Shown here one piece after another: positions 1 to 10,419 of a stretch of 64,000 bases of DNA (the stretch's first letter is position 1; each line of letters begins with the position of its first letter). The stretch covers positions 7,355,253-7,419,252 of the forward strand of contig JAJEKV010000017.1 in assembly GCA_021234155.1 (NCBI GenBank). The letters are read 5' to 3'. Source of the stretch: Isoetes taiwanensis. Lineage: Eukaryota > Streptophyta > Lycopodiopsida > Isoetales > Isoetaceae. The notes beneath the pieces were generated by a model, which was not told the DNA's origin, did not search any database, and was given only the letters and a program-made list of their open reading frames with translations. Both the position numbers and the translations under genes were made by a program.

Positions 1-150
1 TATGTGTTGGTTGTTAATGTCAATGGTTGTTATGTGTTGGGGGATTTAATTTTTATATGTTGGATGTTAATGGTTTGTGTTGCAAAAAAAAATTTTTGGC
101 CCCTTCGGGGCCTTAGGGACGTTCCCCCCTCCCCGCCCCCCCAGTGTGAC
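1..150 (+). repeat. Left-edge copy of a hairpin-ended repeat family
   Basis: AT-rich sequence with repeated TGTTGG/TTAATG words ends in the perfect hairpin GGCCCCTTCGGGGCC after an A/T run (about 87-116). The same order of words and hairpin is seen near 4045-4235 and, inverted, near 31660-31840. The class of element is not known. Its beginning lies outside the window. Confidence 0.5.
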
Positions 151-259
151 AAAAAATTTAGAATTCAAACCAGAAAAAAAACTAGAATTCATTTGAGGCT
201 TTCATCACCTGTAGCTTTTGAATTTCATCACAATAAAACAAATAGAACATAAGTAAAAG

Positions 260-1081
260 TTATCATGAAGCGCCATCTCCACTATATCTGCAAGGTACAC
301 CACATGGATGATGTTAGGTATCCTGTTCTTGCACTTGCCATGGCTGAATCTCCTCAGCGTTTGAAACGATGTTGGAAAGAGCCTTGCACTACATGGTTTG
401 CCCGTTGGGCTGAGCAACCAGAGCACTGCCTGATGCTTGCCAGTTCTGATCCTGAGCTTTTGCAACAATATCTCAATGGTCATTTTTCTCAAAAGATATG
501 GGGCAGATTACTTTGGCCCAATCAAAACTCCGGTCATTATCATGCACACATAAATCCCACCTTGGCACGGGGCCCCAAGCTTATTTTGCTTGCTTCATTG
601 TCCAGAACAAGCTTGTAGCTATTGCATCAATTCGCACGGGGTCCCACAGGCTACGGATTAAGACAGGTAGATGGGAGGCGCAATTGTTCGCGAGAAGCGA
701 GGCTATGTGCCTGTTGCCGATTCTGAGTTATTGAAGATGAAAGCCATACTCTTAAAGAGTTGCCACCTTTTTGAGATAGTCGAGAATCATTTTTGACCTT
801 AGCATTCCATTCCACGCTTCCACAACTTCTCGAGCACCATCATGCCTGACTTGGCATTATACATACTTGAGGTTCTAGATAAACGCCCTGCAATTCTGGA
901 GCCCTCATTAGTCATTATCTCTGCTTGTCTAGTATCATCATTCTGCAAAGGTTTTTCCCTTGAAAACCTTTCGAGGCAGGGGTTTTTTAATCCTAGTAGT
1001 AATGATTGTACTAGCCCATTGTATGGGTCCCATGACCTATTGGTCTCCGTGGACGTTAAAAAACTATTCTATTCTATTCAT
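260..1081 (+). mobile_element. 5'-truncated LINE (non-LTR retrotransposon), 3' end
   Basis: This is the 3' end of a LINE second open reading frame plus 3' UTR. The reading is broken. It shows a W-F-R-W type segment after the reverse transcriptase region (about 265-490), then an RTGSH..LRI.TGRW motif (about 628-680) that in LINEs precedes a C-terminal Cys/His knuckle; the knuckle is degraded here. The 3' UTR has the family mark of a GGGTTTTT/AAAACCC pair and GGGGTTTTTTAATCC (about 950-1000), then GGTCTCCGTGGACGTTAAAAAA, and stops in a short TTCTA repeat tail (about 1066-1081). A nearly identical copy lies inverted at 60326-61127. The 5' boundary is approximate. The element is dead. Confidence 0.75.
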
Positions 1082-1587
1082 AAAGATAGAGCGGATTGAT
1101 CCCATTATTCTCAAAGTCATAAAGTTTGCAACACCCATACACAAACATTTTCAACCGGAATTTAACAGCAGCCTTTGGCCTCCATGGATTCTTGTGGTGA
1201 GAAACCAAAGTGGGAAACTTTTCTGCTTGTTAGCACAAGGATCTAGAAGCCTTGGAATTAGCTTAATAACTGCCTCAAAATCTAAAAATGCATGGTAATT
1301 TTTTGCAACCTTCATTCGAATGAGCCCTAAAACAATATCCAATAAGCGCAATCCTCAGATAATCACCGGTAGGATGTGAAAACCTACCAAACCCGGCCGA
1401 AAAATTGTTGTTTTAGCATAGATAACTTAACCAAACATGTCCATATCATATACTATCAAAAAGATCTCGGAGAGAGCTTTCCAACGCAATAAAAATCATC
1501 TCAAACAGAGCTCTGGATCAAAAGTTATGATAAGAAATCTGTTGCCGGCGGGGAAACTGCACTACATGCGCCCTTCAAGCCCTTCAT
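1082..1587. other. Gene-free stretch
   Basis: No gene, RNA or repeat structure could be supported here. The short open frames on both strands have no recognisable motif. Confidence 0.5.
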
Positions 1588-1870
1588 GTGCCCATTATGC
1601 ACCACACACACAAAAAGAGGGCTTTTGTTGTGAGCCATTGGTTGTTGACCATTATGCACCACACGCACAAAAAAAGGGCTTTTGTTGTGAGCCATTGGTT
1701 GTTGACCATTGGAAAAAAAAAGGCTAAAATCAATGGCTCAGAAATGGTGCACTCTAGATGTACGCATTAGTACATCCATTTGAATACATCATGAAATCAT
1801 AGAAAAACCTTAGTGAAAAGCGTACAAAAACACAAAGAAAACCCCATGTTGTTATGCTACATATTGTAAC
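1588..1870 (+). repeat. Dispersed repeat (copy 1 of 3) with 57-bp internal duplication
   Basis: A block beginning TTATGCACCACAC is duplicated head to tail with a 57-bp period (1595 and 1652), so it reads as a 19-residue peptide repeat in one frame. It leads into a roughly 215-bp sequence ending in TTATGCTACATATTG. That sequence recurs at 6255-6465 in direct orientation and at 30135-30262 in inverted orientation. No coding function is seen. It is probably an internal part of an undefined transposon. Confidence 0.65.
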
Positions 1871-1879
1871 GGTGGATGA

Positions 1880-2950
1880 GCCCGAGTATAGCTAGAATTT
1901 TTCGCTCTAATAATGATGTTTAAGTTACAGATAACACATCGAGCTTGGAACTAACGATTGTCTATGCAATGCATTTTGGATTCTTATGGAACAAAACAAA
2001 ATGAAAGAAGTCATTTAAGATCATCAGAAAGAAGACAATCAAGTCTCTAACTATACCACAATATGAGGGGATGAATATGGACGAAAATTTATTAAGTACT
2101 CAGCATGGACGTGGTTAAGAATCCGGCCTCCTTTATCAGCAAGCAAGCTTATTTAATTTTATAGCATTGATTTCCTTCAGAATTTTCTCCATAATATGTC
2201 ACTACATAATAGTATGACAGATGATGTTGATGCTCCAGATCCAAATCCAAATCTTGGTGAACAGGTCAGCAAAAGCTAGCAATAGGTTTTGATTGGAAAT
2301 ATAGCAGTAATCCTTTATATCTTCCCACTTCATGGAAGCCTTGTATACCCTGACTCTGGTGACCAAACAGACAGCTCTGAACGTGTGTCCTTGCAAAGCA
2401 TTTTAATATGAGTAATGAAATGAAATGGAATGTTTTATATAATGTAAATTGTAATAACTAGGGCCCATATAAAATCCAAGTTCAGAATGTGGTTAAGCAT
2501 TCTTGAAATTGTTCAGGCACCTCTGATGCATGGCTAAATAGTAGTAACGTGAATCTGGACAGTAGAGTCTAGTCCTGTTACACTACGGGGAAATTTATGG
2601 GTTGCAAAAACGTTTTACATGGAGAATTTTCACCATGCACAGCTTCTGCTTCTGTTAGAAATAACTGGCCTCATTTGGATCCTACTGCTACTATATGCTA
2701 CATTGTTCGGTGAACCAATACTTCTCATCAAACACTCAAGCTTAAGCTTCAATGAATGACATTCAAAACCCATGGTCTCTTCTGGCAAGAATTCAAGTAG
2801 GCTAATATGTTTGCATGATTCAAAATAAGTAGTGCATTTAATATTCATTTTGTTGCCATCATTCTCTATTTGCTGACACTTTCCAATCTCCAACACTTTG
2901 CACTCAAAGACTATGTGCATTTGTTATAAAAGGACTATAAGGAATTAAGT
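1880..2950. other. Gene-free stretch beside the sirtuin fragment
   Basis: This is the downstream side of the minus-strand sirtuin exons. I looked for the remaining sirtuin motifs (QNIDxLH, the zinc cysteines) and did not find them. An open frame at 2630-2920 (-) shows no family motif. Nothing else could be supported. Confidence 0.4.
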
Positions 2951-2953
2951 AAC

Positions 2954-3184
2954 TGGCGATAATGATAGAACTCCCAAACAAGAGATGGATCAGCAGCAAA
3001 GGCTTCTGGTGTTGCGAGTTCCTTCAATCAGATCAAATTCACCATTGGAATCACATTAATATAGCAATTTATGCTTAGTTTAACAAACCGTGGCACTCCA
3101 TGTACGCCACAGACCACCTTCTCCTCTAAAGGTTGGAATACCCGACTCTGCTGATATGCCAGCACCCGTAAGAACAGTAATTTT
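2954..3184 (-). pseudogene. Sirtuin (SIRT5-like, class III) two-exon fragment
   Basis: Sirtuins are NAD-dependent protein deacylases. Exon a (3184-3089, acceptor CAG, donor GT) reads [20 protein letters not shown], which is the NAD-binding GAGxSxxSGIPxFR motif, followed by GEGGLWR. After a 67-bp intron, exon b (3021-2954) reads ELATPEAF and VWEFYHYR, the usual next segment in SIRT5-type proteins. No further exons with the catalytic His or the zinc cysteines were found downstream, and no convincing N-terminal exon upstream. Splice sites are kept, so this came from genomic DNA rather than a processed copy. It is either a truncated gene or a gene whose other exons are interrupted by repeats. The motif makes the family assignment firm; the pseudogene status is inferred. 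Confidence 0.7.
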
Positions 3185-3189
3185 CTGCA

Positions 3190-3654
3190 CAAGTAGTTGT
3201 GAAGAAGCATCATTTAAGATAATGTTCTTTTCCTCTTCTTTCTATTGAGGATCTTATTTTGCTTCTCATTTTGCCTCCCTTGTTGTAAATAATGCATCAT
3301 TTAGTGACTACAGAGCCCAACATATTTAATCTCATTTATGCTTTGGGGTAGCCAACACGACATATTTCTTCAAACTGTGTAGAAATATGACAAAAACGAG
3401 TATGTTTTTCTACCTAAGGAGTGTGTCCCTTGAATAAAATGCATGGTAATCACAATGGTTTCGAATAACAATGGTAGGCTTTGAATCCAATGATAAGCTT
3501 TGAATAACAAGTTGATTATATAGTGTTTTAATGAGATGGAATATGATCAACAAGTGCATGATATCATGATGGGTATGAGTTCATATGTTAATTTGTTCAT
3601 GGCACAAGAAGAGGACAATTGTTTGAAGCACTTAATAGAAAACAAAAATAAAAC
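3190..3654. other. Gene-free stretch
   Basis: AT-rich sequence with no supported gene. It could include the 5' side of the sirtuin fragment, but no start codon context or exon is recognisable. Confidence 0.4.
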
Positions 3655-3890
3655 TTAACGGAGGTACGTGCAAAGGTATTGCCGTTAGCATTAAGTTAAA
3701 AAAAAAATAACATAATGGACGAATGTGCGAAGACATTGCCGTTAGCATTAAGTTAGAATAACTTAATAGGCACCTATGCGAAGAAATTGTCGTTAGCGTT
3801 AGCATTAAGTTAGCACTAACTTAACTAAGGCAAGTGCGAACACATTTTTATTTTATTGTTAAGTTAAAAAAAAATAACCTAACTTGCTCT
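3655..3890 (+). repeat. Degenerate tandem repeat, about 51-57 bp period
   Basis: Three to four copies of a unit with the core ATTGCCGTTAGCATTAAGTT occur at 3678, 3735 and 3786, each followed by A-rich sequence and preceded by a GTGCGAA-type word. Related single units appear around 6465-6560. No coding potential. Confidence 0.7.
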
Positions 3891-4044
3891 AGTCTGAAAG
3901 GATTTAACCTACACCGTACACAAAGTTCCTCGTTTGTGGGGTATGGATGTATGGAATTTGCTATACTGTATAACAAGATTTATAAAATACTATAAGATTT
4001 GAAGCAAAATACTATATGGTGTTGATTTTGTACGTGCGAAATAT

Positions 4045-4235
4045 AATTATAAGGGCTCTCGCTGCCCTACGTCACCCCCCGTGTGAATATGCACCCAAAC
4101 CAAAGGGGGTTTAAGGGGGATTTTAATTTAAATGCGTTGGACCCAATGGTTGTGTTAATTAATGTTAATGGTAGTTATGTGTTGGTTGTTATACTAAAAA
4201 AAATTTTGGGCCCTTCGGGCCCTAAAAAAAGCAAA
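4045..4235 (+). repeat. Hairpin-ended repeat family, second copy
   Basis: The sequence carries GGGCTCTCGCTGCCC, then CCCCCCGTGTGAATATGCACC, then an AAAGGGGG tract, TTAATTTAAA, and finally the hairpin GGGCCCTTCGGGCCC (4208-4222). The same order is present inverted at 31660-31840. This looks like one end of a transposon of undefined class. Confidence 0.6.
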
Positions 4236-4351
4236 CATATGTAAAAACATGTAAAACATGCAAAACATGTAGCAATATGTAATATCTAATATGCAATATC
4301 TAATATGTGCCGTGGTTGATGCCAGAACATGGATAACAAACCTATTCACAG

Positions 4352-4431
4352 TGTCATATAACAACAATGTTTTAAGATATACATCAATAAATGTCATATA
4401 ACAACAATGTTTTAAGATATACATCAATAGA
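4352..4431 (+). repeat. 40-bp tandem duplication
   Basis: TGTCATATAACAACAATG and its continuation is repeated head to tail at 4352 and 4392 with almost no differences, so the duplication is recent. Confidence 0.85.
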
Positions 4432-4439
4432 TGAAATGC

Positions 4440-6250
4440 CTTCTGGAACAATGGATATGAAGAGTAACTGCAATATCTAAAATATTTGTGCATGCAATCC
4501 AATCCATGTGCACAAAATCCTTGAATGCAGTGCCGAGTTATAGCCATTTTCCATTTTGAACACCATGCTTCAAGCCTTTGCATATATTTAAAATTCTGGC
4601 TTTGTAGCTGCAAATATTTGCAAGAGCTAATAATTCTATAAGCAGAATTGAAATACTGCCACGATTGCCACGATTGTCACTGTAGAAGGTACCCATTAAA
4701 TAGAGAAACAAGAATTGCTTATTAAATAAGGAGCTCTTGTGAACAAGTTTTTTCGACTTCCCTTCATCAAACTGAACAACACTAGAAGCTGTGAAACATG
4801 GCTTGTTTTATCTTCAAAGATCTGCAAATCGTTCAAGTTGTATGTCTGGGATAAGTTCTTGCAATGTCATTGTCCTCTAGTTCAAGTCTTGCTTTGTCTT
4901 CCAAAAATACAATACAAAATGTAGAAACAAACGGACCCTTGGTATTTAATCCCGAGTAATGGTGTGGCGATATCAATATAAGAGAGCCTAGGACATGTAG
5001 ATAAGAATCAATAAGCCATAATACATAATGCCAAAGCCCATATAGACAATCAATTATTTGCACTTACGGTTTCGTGTATTTGCAATGCCTCTCTCTTGTT
5101 TTTAAGCGGATATTCCGAGAGAGTCTCCACGGTTGATTGCTAGTACAATGGATGTAAAGAAGTAACACCGCAATGTTGACCTATCATGAGTAGACAGATT
5201 AGAATACACCGGATACATAAGAAGGTGCCATATTTTATGAGTTTTCAAGAACAAACCAACGGGATCGCATTGCTAAAAGAAATACGAGGAGGAATTTCTC
5301 GAACAAACGATATATGTTTTTCGGCTTGAGTGGAATGTTCAGATTCAAAATTGCCATTGCTTTGGCTACAATGGCATCAGGAACACCATCGAAAACTTTT
5401 AACAAGAGGATGACCTTCAGCTATGCTTGAAAATGTTTGCCTTCAACAAAAAAAATCTGCCAAATAGATAATGGAAGATGCACAGTAATCAAGGAACCCA
5501 CATCTGGCATTCTTGTATCATATGAGAAAGGAAACAAAGCATCTTGCTTACATGTCATAGAATGAAGAATGTTGCAGTCTTTTGTGTTGCCCTAAATTGT
5601 GGCAGAATTAAATTCTCGAGAGCCATCTCAAGCCATCTCAACGCTTAAAGAATCTGATATGGGATTCGCATTCAGAGGTGAATCTATCTCCTGAGCTGCT
5701 TGAGCTAGGAATGGGTAAACAAATACTGAGATTTAGGCTTACAGAAATGGGCCAAGGATTACCTGATCGTCCACGCTTAGCAAAAATCCTGAAAACTCTA
5801 GATAGATTGATTCAACGAAGAAATAAAGATGCAAAACTGACTGCAGAATGGTACTGCTTCAAGCTCTTAGATTTCTTATAAGAATTTTTCAAGGACTCGT
5901 TGTTCTTAGCCGCCAACTTCTTGGAGATCCGGAAGAAGAAGAGAGCTCCGATGGAGAACCATAAAATCTTAGATTTCTGATAAGGATTTTTTTTTATAAG
6001 CTGGCTGGAATGCAGCTCCGGTCTCTTCATCTTCTTGTTTTTTGGTACTTAAAATTTGCTCACATGAAAATAAGAGTATCAACACACTGTTGCCTTGAAA
6101 CCCACCAGACCATGCCATGGAAACTGTGAATATATAGCACAAACTGCTGAAGCAAGCATCCGGCCGCATCATCCTCTGCACTAAAGCACAAGAACATTAA
6201 TTTTTTGCAAGAATGCCCTGAAATGCTATCTACGAGGCTTGCATGTTGAG
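4440..6250. other. Gene-free stretch
   Basis: Several open frames of 60-80 codons lie on both strands, for example 5678-5881 (+) and 5812-6030 (-), but none carries a motif I recognise. The minus strand around 5240-5440 gives a longer amino-acid-like stretch that is interrupted by stops; it could be a decayed exon. Nothing firmer can be said. Confidence 0.4.
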
Positions 6251-6254
6251 CCCC

Positions 6255-6465
6255 TAAAATAAAAAGAGGGCTTTTATTGTGAGCCCTTCGATGTTGGACC
6301 ATTGAAAAAAAAATGCTAAATCAACGACTAAGAAATGGTGCACTCTAGATGTATGCATTAGTACATCCATTCGAATACGTCATGAAATCTTAGGAAAACC
6401 TTTGTGAAAAGCGTACAAAAACACAAAAAAAACCCCCTGTTATTATGCTACATATTGGAAAGTTA
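6255..6465 (+). repeat. Dispersed repeat (copy 2 of 3)
   Basis: This is a direct copy of the roughly 215-bp sequence at 1660-1870, with scattered substitutions. It keeps the marker words GGTGCACTCTAGATGTA, TAGTACATCCATT and GTGAAAAGCGTACAAAAACAC. It lacks the 57-bp internal duplication. Confidence 0.75.
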
Positions 6466-6783
6466 ACTTAGTCTTGGTGCGAACACAAGAGTCTCTTATA
6501 AGTTTAACTGGCAGTTAAAAAAAATTAACTTATTCCTAACTTAACGGCGGGTGCAAAGGTACCCTAACCCTATTAGTTTTATTTGGCCGCCACGATAAAT
6601 TTATTGTGCTAGTAATCCTATTAGTTTTATACGAACATGAGGCTTTTTCCGTAAAGAAAAAGGTTTGTTATACACCGTTTACTACGGAAAGATCGACTGA
6701 GCCCACGATGACAGATCCAGGCCGTCAACTTGGATTCCCTTATATTGGAAAGATAATGGGAGGATATAACACGAGATTGAAAG

Positions 6784-7791
6784 ATGGCTATGGCGGCAAC
6801 TACACTTTTGGTCGGGCATCTCATGCCTATTTGCGATCTTACGAAAATACGGCATTCAAAATGCTGCCCTTTACTTGCATTTCGCGATCTCAGGATTCGC
6901 AAGCATATTGGTCAAGTTTCCAGTAAAGTATATCCTTCTGTATCCAAATTTATTTCAGTCAAGCACTTCAAATTGTTCAACGCGCTCCTCAATAATTTAT
7001 ATCGCCCTGTGACAATAATCGGGCTCCTCGTTGCCTTGGGCTCTTCCCAATTCTGTTTTGCTGGCGAAAGTTTAAACTTGGATATGCATTTAGTAGCCCT
7101 TGATGACAGAGCCTCGCCAGTGCTGGATAATGCAGGGGTATTGTCTGAAAACAAGCTACAACTTCTAGCAAACGAGCTGCAGGAGCTGGAAGATACCAGC
7201 CAGTGGAGAATCAGGGTACTGACTACATCAGATAATGTAAGACCAATTTCATATGCAGAATTAAAGCAATTATGGAACCCAGATGAAAGAACTATCATTG
7301 TTGAAGAGAACCTCAGCTCTCCTAATATTCTTAATTTCAGAACAGGGCAATTTGTCTCCCAACAATTACCTAGACAATTCTTTAGTGAACTTCAATCAAG
7401 ATATGGGAATCAGTTTTATGTGGAAAGTGAGGGAGAAGCGCAAGCTTTATTATCAACACTGGAGGCATTGAAGCAGTGTTTAGTTAAGGAAGGAGGATGC
7501 CAACGCGTTCCAGGACTTATTGATGACCTTTATTTCTTGACTCTAGCTACCTCTATAGCAGGTGGCTGTGTGTTTGGTTTTGCTGCCCGTGTACCTCCAT
7601 CAGGCCGGGTGGATTCATCATTGCAATGGGTCCTCATATTTTCTCCACTTTGGATTCTGCTTTTTGGTGCATTTGGAGTGCTTCCTGTCATTGGAAGGAC
7701 ATCTGATCTTGAACCAATATTGAAAAATACTGCTGGTTTTATTTTTGGTGCAGCTGCAATCTACCTCACTCCAATTTTAGGACCAAGGTAA
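6784..7791 (+). CDS. TPM-domain protein, predicted plastid/thylakoid membrane protein
   Basis: A single uninterrupted 335-residue reading frame. Residues 1-70 are basic and hydroxylated, like a plastid transit peptide. Residues 75-93 are hydrophobic and end in FCFAG, like a thylakoid-lumen transfer signal. Residues 112-232 match the TPM fold, beginning with the family signature P-VLDNAGVLSE and an ELQELED helix, as in TLP18.3-type lumen proteins. Three hydrophobic segments follow (about 249-268, 282-303, 316-332), so the C-terminal part is membrane-anchored. TPM proteins of plastids have been linked to photosystem II repair and acid phosphatase activity; whether this one does either is unknown. 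I chose the first ATG of the MAMAATT start because it gives the full transit peptide. No introns are needed. It converges on the cyclin A gene, with 321 bp between the two stop codons. Confidence 0.82.
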   Translation: MAMAATTLLVGHLMPICDLTKIRHSKCCPLLAFRDLRIRKHIGQVSSKVYPSVSKFISVKHFKLFNALLNNLYRPVTIIGLLVALGSSQFCFAGESLNLDMHLVALDDRASPVLDNAGVLSENKLQLLANELQELEDTSQWRIRVLTTSDNVRPISYAELKQLWNPDERTIIVEENLSSPNILNFRTGQFVSQQLPRQFFSELQSRYGNQFYVESEGEAQALLSTLEALKQCLVKEGGCQRVPGLIDDLYFLTLATSIAGGCVFGFAARVPPSGRVDSSLQWVLIFSPLWILLFGAFGVLPVIGRTSDLEPILKNTAGFIFGAAAIYLTPILGPR

Positions 7792-8112
7792 CAACCATTC
7801 AACACAGTTTGTGAAGAGCCTTTGCAGATCATTACTGAGTAGATACACAAAGTGCATGTGTTTGTTGCTTAGAACAGTGGAAATCTTTTCATGTAAATAG
7901 ATACAGCTGGGGAATATGCTTCCACAAGATCGTCCTTTAACATAATAATAATCAACAGGACACCATGTTGCTTGATGCTTCATCACTCATTACTCAAGTT
8001 GGGGACTTTTTCTGTTTATGTTTGTAAGAAAGAATTAAGGTAATCTGACAATACTCCAGATCTATGGAGTTTCCATCTCGATAAACTAGTAGCAATGAAT
8101 TATGCACAGGTG

Positions 8113-10410
8113 TTAGCTGTCAGAATTGCAGAAGTAATCACCAGTGAGTGCTGCTGGAGGAACCAAGTTTGCAACAAACTTGAACTGCAATAAACCCAAG
8201 GCATTATTGTCCCGAATCTTAGCATAATAATGTAACTTACTTAAAGTCAAGATAATAGGGGTTACTTTATGTTGTCGGTATTTCTCCCTCACTGCTGATA
8301 ATGTGCATTTTCTGGTGTTACGCTGCATATCATGAATCGCTTTTACACATTCTTCTAACTCAGATGGGCGATAACCAGTATAATGCTGAAGTGTATCAGT
8401 CTGAGGATAAAGCACATAATTAAGTCACAACAATACTTACACATTTCAATTAAGTATGAAAAGTCATACCCAAGGTCTTGTTTGCGGATCAAGAGTAAGC
8501 TTTGCCATAAAGACAGCGGAAGCAGCAATCAGGGATGGAAGGTACTTGAGAAAGTCATACTCTAAAAGAGTGAGCTCTGCTAAATAATTTGCAAGGAAGC
8601 TCAATTGCAACTGGTTAACCTGCTCAAAAGCCGTGGGTCCAGAAATAATCAGCATGAAGTCATCAGACTGTCTAAAAAACATTGACGTAGTGCAGTACCT
8701 TGCTTTCAGCTTGTGCTGCCCTGACAAATCTCCTGCATAGACACACTAAAATTGAGAATGTTGTGTTTGTAGCATTTCCACAAATGTCAAATACATCTAG
8801 TCCCATGCTCACCGCAAGAAAGTTTTTGTTGTGGGAGTAGTGAGTTCAAAATGAAGATAATTTAAAACTTGCCTTTCCAAACGAAGCACCTGACATAAAA
8901 GAAGGATGGTAAAGATTATAGCCTCTAAAACGCATTATAGTATGCCAGCAAGACGGGGAACTACCTCATCTCTGCTGTATGTATTGTCAGTAATGTAGCA
9001 AAGCTCCTCAACCTGAGGGGCACAAATTTCTTCATATTTCCTGCCAGAAAATATGATTATTGGATGTCCTAACCATAATAGGTATAACTTTAAAACTCTA
9101 CCATAGAGAACTTACGAAGCAATAAGCATGCATGTAACACCAAGAAGTTGTAATTTTTGACGTCGAACTGAATTGCCAGACAGGAAGCGATCAATATATG
9201 AGATTGTCAGATAAAGGGTATCGGGCACTAGCTTGTATTCTTCTGCAACCTGAATACAAGCAAAAAGAACATTAGTCCAGTACTTAGATTTATATTTGAA
9301 GGCAACTATTCTCATTTCTACCAAATACACAGAAGAATAATTACTTCAACCAGCCAATCAACTAGAACTCCTCGCATGCTTGAAGTTATATCCTGTTGTA
9401 CAACCTCCATAAAGTCTGTTGCAGGTCTCCTTTTCAACTGTAAAATTCCATGTTCATGAGCATCTAATTAAAAAAGCATACAATAAACGCATTGTACCTC
9501 TGCTACTCGAACATGTTCATACAGTTCACTGGCATATATGGTACACATTTGTGGATCAAGATGATTGATATCAATATCAATGTAAGCAGATTTTGAGCAT
9601 CCATCAGGGTCAGGCAGATTACCTTCAAAGGGCAGCTCAGCATAAATCAGCACTCTTACATTCTATATACAAGCATCAATCGCATTGTAAAAGAAGTTAG
9701 ACAGACCTTCTGAAAGGCATGGCTCTGGAGCCCTAGAAATGTATAGACTTTGCAACGTCTTGCGTTCGAGGGAGTCAATGGCTGCAGTATTACCAGACAC
9801 AGGTGCAGCCTTTGGATTTGAAACAGGTTTGTTTTCTGATTGAATTTGCATAGGTTCGCATGGGAAATTTGAAACACTATTTTGCTCCCGCAAAACATGG
9901 CTGCAAGATGATCGCCTCTTAATCTTAATAGGTGCTCGTTTCTTTGGTAGAACAGCATTTCCTTTCTTCTTCTCAGCGCATGTTGACACACCTACAACCT
10001 TCAGACAAAATGTGGAATGTTAGCAATGCCCAAATTGCTTGCTGTTCTTTGAAGTTCAGAAATCATATTTGGGAAACACAGATTGTAATGAGGCATATTT
10101 CCGTTTCTACTTTCATCTGATGAAAAAAAAAAGAGAAAGGAAGAAGAGAACGCTGAAGTACCCTTACCGTATTTTTTATGGGTGCTTGAGAAGTCGAAGG
10201 AAGCGGGTACTGATTAGATAAATTTGCCAAAGCTGGCCTTTTCTTGGCATGTGGAGCAGGAGCCAAAGATGTTCCACGCATACAATCATCCATAGCTGCT
10301 CGCTTTACTGCACCTCTGGTGGAGCGCATTTCCCCTCGGCAAACTACTGTATTGATGTTAATCCTAGCTTCGCTTGCAGAAACCCGCATGCTGAATCTTT
10401 GCCCCTGCAT
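8113..10410 (-). CDS. CYCA: A-type cyclin, 11 exons, 486 residues
   Basis: A-type cyclins bind and activate CDKA/CDKB in S, G2 and M phases. My exon model, all GT-AG and in phase, is 10410-10168, 9998-9707, 9652-9498, 9437-9345, 9249-9116, 9040-8965, 8889-8813, 8732-8699, 8619-8470, 8400-8266 and 8184-8113 (stop TAA). Residues 58-66 read RPALANLSN, a good RxxLxxLxN destruction box, after a KK. The cyclin signature MRGVLVDWLVE is in exon 4 (about residue 250). It is followed by LVPDTLYLT, YIDRFLSG, SKYEEICAPQVEE and YITDNTYSRDEV of the N-terminal cyclin box. The C-terminal box contains NYLAELTLLEYDFLKYLPS, LTLDPQTRPW and YTGYRP. All hallmark residues are present and the length is typical, so the gene should be functional. 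The first ATG lies directly after a possible intron acceptor, so a further 5' exon is possible; ATG at 10389 is an alternative start. A1, A2 or A3 subclass is not decided. Confidence 0.9.
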
Positions 10411-10419
10411 CAGACATAA

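Noticed and set aside
4045-4235. Helitron 3' end
   Set aside because: A terminal hairpin is present, but neither a CTRR end nor an A/T target could be shown, so only a generic repeat was called.
9653-9662. Acceptor at 9663 for cyclin exon 3
   Set aside because: It would give a frame break after exon 2; the acceptor ten bases further in (exon start 9652) keeps the frame and the family sequence.
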